Notes: generated by a model not told the origin, from the letters alone. DNA of 8,856 bases from Armatimonadota bacterium (GCA_028275265.1 JAPWUZ010000097.1:1-8856); one strand, 5' to 3'. Positions 1-7,573 are shown, counted from the first letter of the stretch. Numbers and translations are program-made.

Positions 1-77
1 TCCCTCGCAGGGAAGGGGGCAAGGGGGTTAGGTAATCTATGCATTCAACCACCAATTTCGAACACCCTCGCCAGACC

Positions 78-106
78 TTGACATGCTGTGCCAACGTGGA
101 TATACT
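78..106 (+). promoter_or_regulatory. Sigma70-type promoter of the LacI-amylase operon
   Basis: The -35 box TTGACA (78-83) is a perfect consensus. It is separated by exactly 17 bp from TATACT (101-106), a one-mismatch -10 box. Transcription should start near 113, about 26 bases before the regulator's ATG at 139. This excludes the upstream in-frame ATG at 88, which lies inside the promoter spacer. The near-consensus strength suggests high intrinsic activity that needs a repressor to hold it down. Confidence 0.8.
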
Positions 107-114
107 CTTTAACA

Positions 115-126
115 GAATACGTATTC
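115..126. promoter_or_regulatory. Perfect 12-bp palindrome, candidate LacI-family operator
   Basis: GAATACGTATTC is identical to its own reverse complement. It has the central CG step common in LacI/GalR-family operators. It begins about 2 bases after the predicted transcription start, where a bound repressor would block the polymerase. The first gene downstream encodes a LacI-type protein, so autoregulation is the simplest reading. I found no second copy in this window, so specificity is inferred from position and symmetry alone. Confidence 0.55.
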
Positions 127-138
127 CACTCCAGAAAG

Positions 139-1149
139 ATGCCAGAACTGACGCAAAACCAGATAGCCAGGCTCTCGCGGGTGTCGCAGGCGACCGTCTC
201 GCGGGTGCTGCGTGGAGACCCGCGCGTCAACGAGGAATTGCGCCAGCGGGTGCTGGCGGTCATCGAGAAGCACGGCTACGTTCCCGACGCCCGCGCACAG
301 TCGCTCCGCTCCCTGCGCAGTGGCATTCTGGGGCTGGTCGTGCACCGCTCGCCCCGACGGCTTGCCAGCGACCCCTTTTTCAGCGCGCTCATTGCCGCTA
401 TCATTGAGTTCGCCGGCAAAGCGGGCTATCATCTCTGCGTCGATGCCGCCCGCGCCATTCAGTCCCGACGCGCCATTTACGAGGAACTGCTTCGGACGCG
501 ACGGGTGGACGGGCTTATCCTCGTGGAACCCCAAACGCAGGACGAACGCATGCCCCGCCTGTTGCAGGAGGGCTTTCCCTTCGTGCTTATCGGTCGCTAT
601 GAACCCACCGACGCCGTCTACTCGGTGGATAACGACAACGTGGGCGCGGGACGGATGGCAACCGAGTACTTCATCCGCAAAGGACACCGACGGATTGCCC
701 ACATCAGCGGACCTCGCGGGATATTCGTGTGTGAGGACCGCCACGCGGGATACCGGTGTGCGCTGGAGGAAGCCGGGCTGGGGTACTCTTCCGACCTCGT
801 GGCGTGGGGCGACTTTTCCGAGGAGCATGGCTACCGTGCCATGAGCCGCTTGTTGAGCCTTCCCAACCCTCCGACGGCGGTGGTGGCAGTAGATGACCTG
901 GTCGCCATCGGTGCGCTACGGGCGGCGAAGGAACGGGGTGTGTGCATCCCGCATCAGTTGGCAATCATCGGCTTTAACGATTCGCCCTTCTGCCAGTACG
1001 TGGAGCCCCCACTCAGCTCGGTGGCGGTGGACATCCGCACCCTCGCGCAGATGGCGACTGATGTGCTGGTCAAGCTCATAGAAGGACGGGAAGTGCCGCA
1101 ACGCCGCTACATCGTGCCCTGTCATCTGGTGGAAAGGCAAACCACGTAG
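139..1149 (+). CDS. LacI/GalR-family transcriptional regulator, first gene of the amylase operon
   Basis: This 336-residue protein has the usual LacI-family length and layout. A helix-turn-helix occupies roughly residues 4-26 (IARLSRVSQATVSRVLRG), followed by a hinge helix region ending near residue 58 (YVPDARAQSLRS). A periplasmic-binding-protein-like effector domain completes it, with GHRRIAHISGP, AVDDLVAIGAL and GFNDS (D281), and a normal C-terminal LVERQT. Such proteins bind operators as dimers in the cytoplasm and usually release or bind DNA in response to a sugar. ATG 139 is preferred over ATG 88 because 88 precedes the predicted transcription start and adds residues unlike the family. 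No clear SD precedes 139; AGAAAG abuts the ATG. The amylase gene follows after one base, so an alpha-glucan-derived sugar is the likely effector (inference). Confidence 0.93.
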   Translation: MPELTQNQIARLSRVSQATVSRVLRGDPRVNEELRQRVLAVIEKHGYVPDARAQSLRSLRSGILGLVVHRSPRRLASDPFFSALIAAIIEFAGKAGYHLCVDAARAIQSRRAIYEELLRTRRVDGLILVEPQTQDERMPRLLQEGFPFVLIGRYEPTDAVYSVDNDNVGAGRMATEYFIRKGHRRIAHISGPRGIFVCEDRHAGYRCALEEAGLGYSSDLVAWGDFSEEHGYRAMSRLLSLPNPPTAVVAVDDLVAIGALRAAKERGVCIPHQLAIIGFNDSPFCQYVEPPLSSVAVDIRTLAQMATDVLVKLIEGREVPQRRYIVPCHLVERQTT

Positions 1150-1150
1150 A

Positions 1151-3268
1151 ATGAAGAGCGGATGTCGCCTCCTCGCCACCCTGTTCTGGCTACTGATTGT
1201 TTGCTGTGCATGGGCACAGGAAGGCATCCCGGTTACCTTTCGCCTGCAGCTGGAACAGCCGGCGCAAATCGTGTATCTGGCAGGCACGTTCAACGACTGG
1301 CAGTTCCAGCGCAACCCCATGCGTAGCGACGACGGCAAAGTGTGGACGCTCACTCTGCACCTGATGCCCGGCGTCTACCAGTACAAATTCGTGGTGAACG
1401 GTACCGACTGGCGCACCGACCCCAACGCCACCCAAAACGTGGACGATGGCATGGGCAACATCAATTCCCTGCTTATCGTCGAAGGCAGGGTAGTCAATCC
1501 GCCTGCGCGGGTGGGAGACGGCATTATCACCCGCTCCGCCCTGCGGCATCAGCCGACGGAGCTGTTCTACCTGCACGCGGATAGCACGGAGGCGGTCATC
1601 ACCCTGCGCACGCGGCGCAATGACGTGCAGAAGGTACAGATAACAGTGCGGGAAGGCAGGCGGTTCGTCACCCGGCAAATGCCTCGCGTGGCGCGAGATA
1701 CGCTGTTCGAATACTACCGGCTCAGCGCGCCTTTGCGCTCGGCAGAGTATCTTTTTCAGGTACAGGACGGCGCACGACAGGTGTGGCTGTCTCCCGAAGG
1801 GACGACCGACCGCAAGCCTGCCCGGTGGTTTCTACTGCAGCCCGATCGCGTGCCCCGTGTGCAGGTGCCGGCATGGACGGCAGACGCCATCTTCTACCAG
1901 ATTGTGCCCGACCGCTTTCTGAACGCCGACCCTTCCAACGACCCCGACCCCACCCAACCTCTGGACGAAACGGGACGCACCGACCAGTTCTTCGGCGGCG
2001 ACCTGTGGGGAATCGTGAAAAAGGTGAACCATCTGCATTCGCTGGGCGTGACCGCGCTGTATCTCACGCCTATCTTCACCTCCGTGACCCACCACAAGTA
2101 CGACACTGACGACTACACCCGGGTAGACCCCCACCTCGGCGGGGATGAGGCATTCTTCGCTCTCTCAAGGGAGCTGAGAAAACGGGGAATGCGCCTGGTG
2201 CTGGACGGCGTGTTCAATCATGTGGGCGTGTTCTTCTTTGCCTTTCGCGACCTGCTGGAGAAACAGGAGGCTTCCGCTTATCGCGACTGGTTCACGGTGC
2301 ACCGCTTTCCGGTGAAGATTGAGAGCCCACCTTCTTACTCCGCCTGGTGGAACATCCCGTATGTGCCCAAGTTGAACCATGAGAACCCCGCCGTGCGCCG
2401 CTATCTGCTGGACGTGGTTATCCGTTGGATGCGGCGCGTTGCCATCGATGGCTGGCGGCTCGATACGGCAAACGAGGTACCCGACCTTTTCTGGCGCGAG
2501 TTTCGGCGGGAGGTCAAGCAGGTGCGTCCCGATGCCGTGATTATCGGCGAGATTTGGGGCGATGCCTCTCACTGGCTGCATGGGGACATGTTCGACGCGG
2601 TGATGAACTATCCCTGGCGCGGGGTGGTGCTGGACTGGGTGGCATACCGGCGCGTTCCGCCATCGGTGTTGGATGAGAAACTGCGCCTGCTGGCGATGAC
2701 CTATCCTCGTGCCGTCACCTATGGCATGTACAACATGCTCAGCAGTCACGATACCCATCGCCTGCGCACCGTATGCGGCGGCGACTGGCGCAGGGTGCGA
2801 CTGGCGTTCCTGTTGCAGATGACTTTGCCCGGTGCTCCCGCCATCTACTATGGCGACGAGGTGGGCATGGAAGGCGGAAACATCCCCGACAACCGCCGCC
2901 CAATGGACTGGAACCCATCCGCCGAGGGCAGGGCATTGCGCGATTACGTCGCCGCCCTGATCCGCCTGCGCAAACAGCTGCCCGCCCTGCGGCGCGGCGA
3001 GTGGAACACCCTGCTCACCGATGACAAACAGAACCTGTATGCCTACCTGCGCACGCAGGGCAAACAGCAGGTGCTGGTGGTCATCAATAACGGCGAGAAG
3101 CCAGCCAGCGTTCGACTGCAAGTGCCCACAAAGGCACGCGCTTTTCGCATCGTGCTGCGCTCTGATGAAAGCAAGACGTCACCTCATTTTGTGATCGAGC
3201 GCAACGGATGGCTGTCCCTCAAGATGCCTGCGATGACCGGCTGGGTGTTGCTGCCTTCCTCTCCTTGA
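1151..3268 (+). CDS. Secreted GH13 alpha-glucan hydrolase (neopullulanase/cyclomaltodextrinase-like) with CBM48-like domain
   Basis: This 705-residue protein should hydrolyse alpha-1,4 (possibly alpha-1,6) links in starch, pullulan or maltodextrins outside the cytoplasm. Residues 1-22 form a Sec signal peptide with a probable cleavage site after AWA. Residues ~26-112 resemble CBM48/AMPK glycogen-binding domains, with FNDW (W50) and VNGTDW (W87). Residues ~120-235 look like the second N-terminal beta-sandwich (CBM34 type) of neopullulanases. The GH13 barrel starts near 245 (DAIFYQIVPDRF). Conserved regions are DGVFNHVG (352-359), GWRLD with nucleophile D438, IIGEIWG with acid/base E467, and SSHDT with D534. 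VPKLN (405-409) matches the MPKLN signature position of the GH13_20 group. A beta-rich C-terminal domain follows residue ~620. The gene starts 1 bp after the LacI stop; only a distant GGAAAGG (1131-1137) resembles an SD, so translational coupling is likely. Exact substrate is uncertain. Confidence 0.93.
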   Translation: MKSGCRLLATLFWLLIVCCAWAQEGIPVTFRLQLEQPAQIVYLAGTFNDWQFQRNPMRSDDGKVWTLTLHLMPGVYQYKFVVNGTDWRTDPNATQNVDDGMGNINSLLIVEGRVVNPPARVGDGIITRSALRHQPTELFYLHADSTEAVITLRTRRNDVQKVQITVREGRRFVTRQMPRVARDTLFEYYRLSAPLRSAEYLFQVQDGARQVWLSPEGTTDRKPARWFLLQPDRVPRVQVPAWTADAIFYQIVPDRFLNADPSNDPDPTQPLDETGRTDQFFGGDLWGIVKKVNHLHSLGVTALYLTPIFTSVTHHKYDTDDYTRVDPHLGGDEAFFALSRELRKRGMRLVLDGVFNHVGVFFFAFRDLLEKQEASAYRDWFTVHRFPVKIESPPSYSAWWNIPYVPKLNHENPAVRRYLLDVVIRWMRRVAIDGWRLDTANEVPDLFWREFRREVKQVRPDAVIIGEIWGDASHWLHGDMFDAVMNYPWRGVVLDWVAYRRVPPSVLDEKLRLLAMTYPRAVTYGMYNMLSSHDTHRLRTVCGGDWRRVRLAFLLQMTLPGAPAIYYGDEVGMEGGNIPDNRRPMDWNPSAEGRALRDYVAALIRLRKQLPALRRGEWNTLLTDDKQNLYAYLRTQGKQQVLVVINNGEKPASVRLQVPTKARAFRIVLRSDESKTSPHFVIERNGWLSLKMPAMTGWVLLPSSP

Positions 3269-3293
3269 CAATCTCTCCGGCAACCGATACACT
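3265..3293 (+). promoter_or_regulatory. Sigma70-type promoter of the GNAT fusion gene
   Basis: TTGACA (3265-3270) overlaps the amylase stop codon (3266-3268) and is followed after 17 bp by TACACT (3288-3293). The predicted start near 3300 leaves a ~45-base leader before the ATG at 3345. The downstream gene can therefore be expressed independently of the LacI-amylase operon. No terminator hairpin is visible between the two genes, so read-through is also possible. Confidence 0.72.
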
Positions 3294-3332
3294 GCTAAAG
3301 GTTTGAACCCACAGGTTTTCGCCAGATTGTCC

Positions 3333-3337
3333 GGAGG
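3333..3337 (+). promoter_or_regulatory. Ribosome binding site that fixes the GNAT fusion start
   Basis: GGAGG lies 7 bases before ATG 3345. An in-frame TTG at 3303 would extend the protein by 14 residues, but it lies within a few bases of the predicted transcription start and has no SD. The ATG is therefore the start. Confidence 0.8.
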
Positions 3338-3344
3338 CAAAGAG

Positions 3345-6300
3345 ATGCAATACCTCATCCGTGAATATCGGCGGGATGACCCTGAGGACGCACGCAAGCT
3401 GGCCGACATGTGGAACGAATCGGACAAAGCCTGGCCCGGAGGCTTCACTCACGGCGTGCCTCTCAGCGCCGAGCACATCCAGCAGTGGATAGGAAACGCT
3501 TCGCGCCTGGCGATATTCGTGGTGGAGTTTGGCGGGCAGATTGTCGGCTATGGCGACCTGTATGCCCAGAAAGGGCAAAACGAGGTAGCCTATATCAACC
3601 TGTTGAGCGTCTCCCCGGCGCATCAAGGCAAAGGGCTGGGACGTGACCTCATTCTCACCATCTTGAGGCGCACCGTGGGGCTGGGCTACAAGCAGCTGAC
3701 TCTGCACACATGGCCCGGCAACCTGCAGGCAGTGCCCCTCTACAAGAAGACGGGTTTCTTCTGGAAGCCCGATACCAGCGTGTACATGCAGAACTTCATC
3801 CCGACTATCCTCACTCTGCCCATTGCTCAGGAGTTTTTTGCCCGGCATGACTGGTACAGAACCTTCCGACGCGATCTGTCGGTGCAACCCGATGACCAGC
3901 GATGGAAAGGCGTTCCCGTTTATATCTACGAGTGGGAAGCAGACAACGAGACTTTGCGAGTGGTGATAGACCGCGAGGCGGAAGCGGTAACAGCGCTGGA
4001 AACCAATCGGCTGGCGGTGTCGTGTTCCACAGGTTGCGAGAGGCTGGCGGCGGGACTGAGAGGTACAGCGCGGTGGGAGATAGAAAACAGACAATCTCAG
4101 CCGGTGACTGTGGGCATCATTGCCCAGGGCGAGGAGGGTATCCTGCTGGAGGTGCAGGAGGGAGCTGTGGTGCAGGAACATCTGACGCTGGAGCGCGAAT
4201 ACCGCCTGCATCCGCAAGCACGCCCCTCCGATGCGAATCGCCCCGCCTCTAAAATCCGCTCTACGCTTCTGGTGGACGGCATGCCGATAGAGCTGGGCAG
4301 CGGCGTACGTATCTTGCCTGCGGTAGACATCCTGTTCAACGGCTGCGGTCTTTACTGTGGAAAGCCGGAGAGGGTAACGGTCAACCTGCGCAGCTACCTG
4401 CCTTTCTCCATCAGGGGGCGAGTACTGGTGGAGCAGTTTCCGGGGCTAATTACAGGAACCCCGCAGATGCCTTTTGAAATAGAGGCAGAGAGCTGGAGCG
4501 CGGTCACCATGGTGGTAACCCCTTACGAATCCGGCGTTCTCACCCCTCGTTTGCAGGTTGTGTTGGAAGAGGCGCTGGACGAGCAGAAGGCGCGGGAGGT
4601 CGGTTTTGAAGCACCTCTTCGCTGTCGCCCCAAACAGATTGCCCTGCGAGTGCTGGATACCGGCAAAGTGTTGGGCAGTATCCTGCCCGAATCGAATGAG
4701 GCAGTGCTGGAGAACACCACACTGACGGTCAGCATTTCGTTGCAGGGAGGTACACTGCGGGTTCGTCACCGCCTGCTGGACACGGAGGTGATGTGGCAGG
4801 AGCCAGGTTCGCTCGGACCGCCTTTCGAAGAATGGCAGCAGGTACCGAGAAACTTCTCCGCACGCCTGAAGGAGTCCGCTGGGGCGTCGACCCTCGTCAT
4901 CGAGATGCCGACCGCTGACGACCCCCAGCTGATACTGGAGAAGTGGATTACCCTGACCGCGTCGTCGGTGGTGCAGGTGCAGTGGCGGGTGGTGAATAGC
5001 GGCGAAAAGCCCTTCTCCGGTAAGCTGAGGGTTACCACAGGTGTTCCCCGAAACCGCTGGATAGCCATCCCTCTGAAAGAGGGCATCCTTCACGAACCGG
5101 TAGAGGGCTGGGGCGAGTTCCCTTTGGGCTATGCCGACCTGCCCTTGAGCGAATCAGAGTACTCCGAGCAGTGGATTGCCTGGGAGGAAGACGGACGCGC
5201 TGTGGGGGTGATATGGGAGGAGTGCCATGAGCAGGAGATAAATCCCCAGCAGATGTGTCACGACTTCATCGTGCCGGACGTGCCTCCACAGGGCAGCTTC
5301 TTCTTGCCTGCCATGTACCTGCTGCCGGAGGCTGGAAACTGGCGGGACGTACGCCGATGGTGGGTCAGGCTTGCTGAACCTGAGGACGAGGTACCTTCTT
5401 CGCCTCCTGTGGTTTCGCTTACCGAGGTTCGGCTGGAGCCTGTGCCCCTGCTGTTGCTGGAAGATGAGGTACAAGTGTCGCTGAGCGTGTACCATAGGCG
5501 GCTGAAATCGCTGACCGGTACACTCCGCCTGCAGTCACCACTTGCCGCTTTCCGAAAGGCGCAGTTCGTGCTGGAAAACGTGAACCTGAAGCACCCCTTC
5601 CACGAGCAGATTCAGATGGTGAGCATGCTTGCCGGTAACGATGCCTTTGCGGTTCAGGCGGTGCTGGATACAGAGACCACCTCGCGCGAGTTCTCTCTTC
5701 CGGTGCTGAAAGCGGGCGATTTGCGCTGTGCGTTTTCCGTTCAGCAGGATGGGGAGATGTACGTCGTGGACAACGGGAGGATGCGCTTGCAGGTCGCTCC
5801 GCACTTCGGCGGCTCGCTGGTGTCGCTGGAAGCGGACGGTGTGAACCATCTGTTCAGCGCATACCCCGAGCCGCGACCGTTTCTGTGGTTCAATCCCTGG
5901 TTTGGGGGCGTCCATCCGGTATGTGAGGAGTTGTGGAGCCGTATCCTCGAAGACGCCCTGTTCACCGCGGAGCCGTTTGAAGTCTACGGCGAAAGAGGTT
6001 TCCCGTGGAAGGGTGTTCGGGTGGCTACAAAGCCACGGCACCGTGACTGGCGCTGGTTACGTTTGGAATGCGAGTACCTGACGCTGCCCGGTAGCAACCT
6101 GCTTGCCCTGTGCCTGCGCGTACGCAACCTTACCACGGCGGAGAGACGCGCTTCGTTTGGCGTGGCAGTCTGGTGTCAACCATCGGGACAACGTGAAGAG
6201 GCGGTGGCGCTTTACGAGCGCGGTGGTCAGGAGGCGGCACGGCGTCGGAGCGACTATTCTGTAGATATCCGCAGCGGCAGATGGGCGGCGGTACAGCATG

Positions 6301-6521
6301 GTCAAACGGGGGCGACACTGCTGCTGGTACAGCCATCTGCTGAGGGATACGTGGAGGTGATGGACTGCGGCAGACAGGGACCGCATCTGACGGCGATGGA
6401 AAACTGGCGTATGCAGGCTTACGAGTGCAAAGAGATGCTTGTCTGGCTGGTGCTGACGCGGAGCGGTGAGCGACTGAAAGTCTACCGCGAGGCACTCGGA
6501 GCACTGGAAAAGCTGCCGTAA
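3345..6521 (+). CDS. GNAT acetyltransferase fused to a ~900-residue beta-rich region with mutarotase-like segment(s)
   Basis: This is a 1058-residue protein without signal peptide or membrane segment, so it is probably cytoplasmic. Residues 1-~150 are a GNAT domain: the acetyl-CoA pyrophosphate loop HQGKGLGR (93-100) follows LLSVSPA, and LYKKTGF (from ~132) is the usual late GNAT motif. Single GNAT enzymes are normally ~150-200 residues and transfer acetyl groups to amines. Residues ~150-450 are beta-rich with no motif I recognise. Residues ~453-690 and ~808-1058 each begin with a similar strand pattern (ENTTLTVSISLQGGTLR; NGRMRLQVAPHFGGSLVSLE), and the second resembles galactose-mutarotase-type supersandwich domains. 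An Ig-like linker may lie between them. FNPWFGGVHPVCEE (849-862) is a conspicuous aromatic, His- and Glu-containing stretch that could line a ligand site. The amylase upstream hints at a sugar-related role, but this is inference; the function is unknown. Confidence 0.88.
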   Translation: MQYLIREYRRDDPEDARKLADMWNESDKAWPGGFTHGVPLSAEHIQQWIGNASRLAIFVVEFGGQIVGYGDLYAQKGQNEVAYINLLSVSPAHQGKGLGRDLILTILRRTVGLGYKQLTLHTWPGNLQAVPLYKKTGFFWKPDTSVYMQNFIPTILTLPIAQEFFARHDWYRTFRRDLSVQPDDQRWKGVPVYIYEWEADNETLRVVIDREAEAVTALETNRLAVSCSTGCERLAAGLRGTARWEIENRQSQPVTVGIIAQGEEGILLEVQEGAVVQEHLTLEREYRLHPQARPSDANRPASKIRSTLLVDGMPIELGSGVRILPAVDILFNGCGLYCGKPERVTVNLRSYLPFSIRGRVLVEQFPGLITGTPQMPFEIEAESWSAVTMVVTPYESGVLTPRLQVVLEEALDEQKAREVGFEAPLRCRPKQIALRVLDTGKVLGSILPESNEAVLENTTLTVSISLQGGTLRVRHRLLDTEVMWQEPGSLGPPFEEWQQVPRNFSARLKESAGASTLVIEMPTADDPQLILEKWITLTASSVVQVQWRVVNSGEKPFSGKLRVTTGVPRNRWIAIPLKEGILHEPVEGWGEFPLGYADLPLSESEYSEQWIAWEEDGRAVGVIWEECHEQEINPQQMCHDFIVPDVPPQGSFFLPAMYLLPEAGNWRDVRRWWVRLAEPEDEVPSSPPVVSLTEVRLEPVPLLLLEDEVQVSLSVYHRRLKSLTGTLRLQSPLAAFRKAQFVLENVNLKHPFHEQIQMVSMLAGNDAFAVQAVLDTETTSREFSLPVLKAGDLRCAFSVQQDGEMYVVDNGRMRLQVAPHFGGSLVSLEADGVNHLFSAYPEPRPFLWFNPWFGGVHPVCEELWSRILEDALFTAEPFEVYGERGFPWKGVRVATKPRHRDWRWLRLECEYLTLPGSNLLALCLRVRNLTTAERRASFGVAVWCQPSGQREEAVALYERGGQEAARRRSDYSVDIRSGRWAAVQHGQTGATLLLVQPSAEGYVEVMDCGRQGPHLTAMENWRMQAYECKEMLVWLVLTRSGERLKVYREALGALEKLP

Positions 6522-7555
6522 CTGGGCGGAGGTGGCGCAACCGTCTGGCGTACAACCAGCTCCGCAGGTAGCAGCAGGTTGTGTTGAAGGCGCGTACCCG
6601 TCTCGATTTGCTGCAGCAGGAGTTCCGCTGCCTTCAAGCCGATATCGAACATGGGCTGTCGAAAGGTGGTTAGCGCGGGAGAGATAAAGGCGGACTCTTC
6701 GGAATCGTCAAAGCCGATGATGGAGATGTCCTCCGGTACCCGCACACCCATTTCGCGCAGCACGTGCAGGGCACCAATCGCCATCTTGTCGTTGCCGCAC
6801 ACCACCGCCGTCGGGCGCGGGTCGGCACGCAACAGCTGCACGATACCCACCTCCCCCGACTCGATACGGTAGTCGCCTTCAAATCGCCATGACGGGTTGG
6901 GTTCAATGCCCGCTTCTCGCAGCGCCATCAGATAGCCCTGCTCGCGCCGTCGTGCGCTCCACTGCCTCATGTCGCCCGTGATGATGCCGATGCGCCGGTG
7001 CCCCAGCTCGATCAGCCACCGTACCGCCTGATAGGTCGCCGCGATATCTTCCACGTCCACGCAGGGCAGTTTCACCGTCGGAGGGATACTCCCTGCCACT
7101 ACGGTGGGAACGTCGCTCTTCTCCATCAGCCGAAGGACGGGATTGTCTGCGAAAAGGGCGACCAGAGCCACCCCGTCCACCGACCCATCCACAATGTAGT
7201 CCATCGCCTTCTCGGGGTTGTCTGCGGGTACCCGAACAATCTTCACCTGGTACTCATGCTCGGTTGCCTCGTGCAGAATGCCGTCCAGTATCAACCCGAA
7301 ATAGGCGTTATGGGACACGAAACCGAGGTGTCTTTCCGCCACGACGCCGAGCGTGAAGGTGCGCCGGCGGGCAAGGCTGCGCGCGAGACGGTTGGGACGA
7401 TAGCCCAGCTGCTCCACGACCGCCCACACGCGCTGCGCCGTCTCCGGAGAATAGAACCCCTGCTTGCCGTACAGCACATTGGAGACGGTAGAGATGGAAA
7501 CCCCCGCCGCCTCGGCAACCTCTCGAATCGTGGGCGATTTTTTAGCCGTTCTCAT
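6482..7555 (-). CDS. LacI/GalR-family transcriptional regulator with extended C-terminal tail
   Basis: This 357-residue protein has an N-terminal helix-turn-helix (TIREVAEAAGVSISTVSNVL, ~9-28), a hinge region (YRPNRLARSLARRRT, ~53-67) and a sugar-binding-type effector domain with LGHRRIGIITG, CGNDKMAIGAL and GFDDS (281-285). The family-typical end, LLPAELVVRQT, is followed by a Pro/Ser-rich tail of about 18 residues. That tail carries the gene into the convergent GNAT fusion gene, overlapping it by 40 bp. ATG 7555 is chosen because GGGAGGAG precedes it (7565-7558) and the family consensus starts there; a longer in-frame ORF from 7675 would run through the promoter and the end of the neighbouring gene. 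Its recognition helix (SIST) differs from the other regulator's (SQAT), so the operators probably differ. Target and effector cannot be read from the sequence. Confidence 0.92.
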   Translation of the reverse strand: MRTAKKSPTIREVAEAAGVSISTVSNVLYGKQGFYSPETAQRVWAVVEQLGYRPNRLARSLARRRTFTLGVVAERHLGFVSHNAYFGLILDGILHEATEHEYQVKIVRVPADNPEKAMDYIVDGSVDGVALVALFADNPVLRLMEKSDVPTVVAGSIPPTVKLPCVDVEDIAATYQAVRWLIELGHRRIGIITGDMRQWSARRREQGYLMALREAGIEPNPSWRFEGDYRIESGEVGIVQLLRADPRPTAVVCGNDKMAIGALHVLREMGVRVPEDISIIGFDDSEESAFISPALTTFRQPMFDIGLKAAELLLQQIETGTRLQHNLLLPAELVVRQTVAPPPPSYGSFSSAPSASR

Positions 7556-7573
7556 GGCTCCTCCCGTTTGTAT

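Noticed and set aside
88..138. Upstream ATG extending the first LacI regulator by 17 residues
   Set aside because: It lies between the -35 and -10 boxes of the predicted promoter, and the extension does not resemble the family N-terminus.
1151..1216. Lipoprotein signal in the amylase (cysteines at residues 18-19)
   Set aside because: The residues before the cysteines do not fit a lipobox, whereas AWA followed by Gln is a normal signal peptidase I site.
2165..3121. 318-residue open frame antisense to the amylase
   Set aside because: The opposite strand carries a complete GH13 domain with all catalytic residues; the antisense translation is rich in His/Gln/Pro and has no recognisable motif.
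3219..4217. 332-residue open frame antisense to the GNAT gene
   Set aside because: It is a mirror of the clear GNAT coding frame and crosses its promoter; no domain is recognisable.
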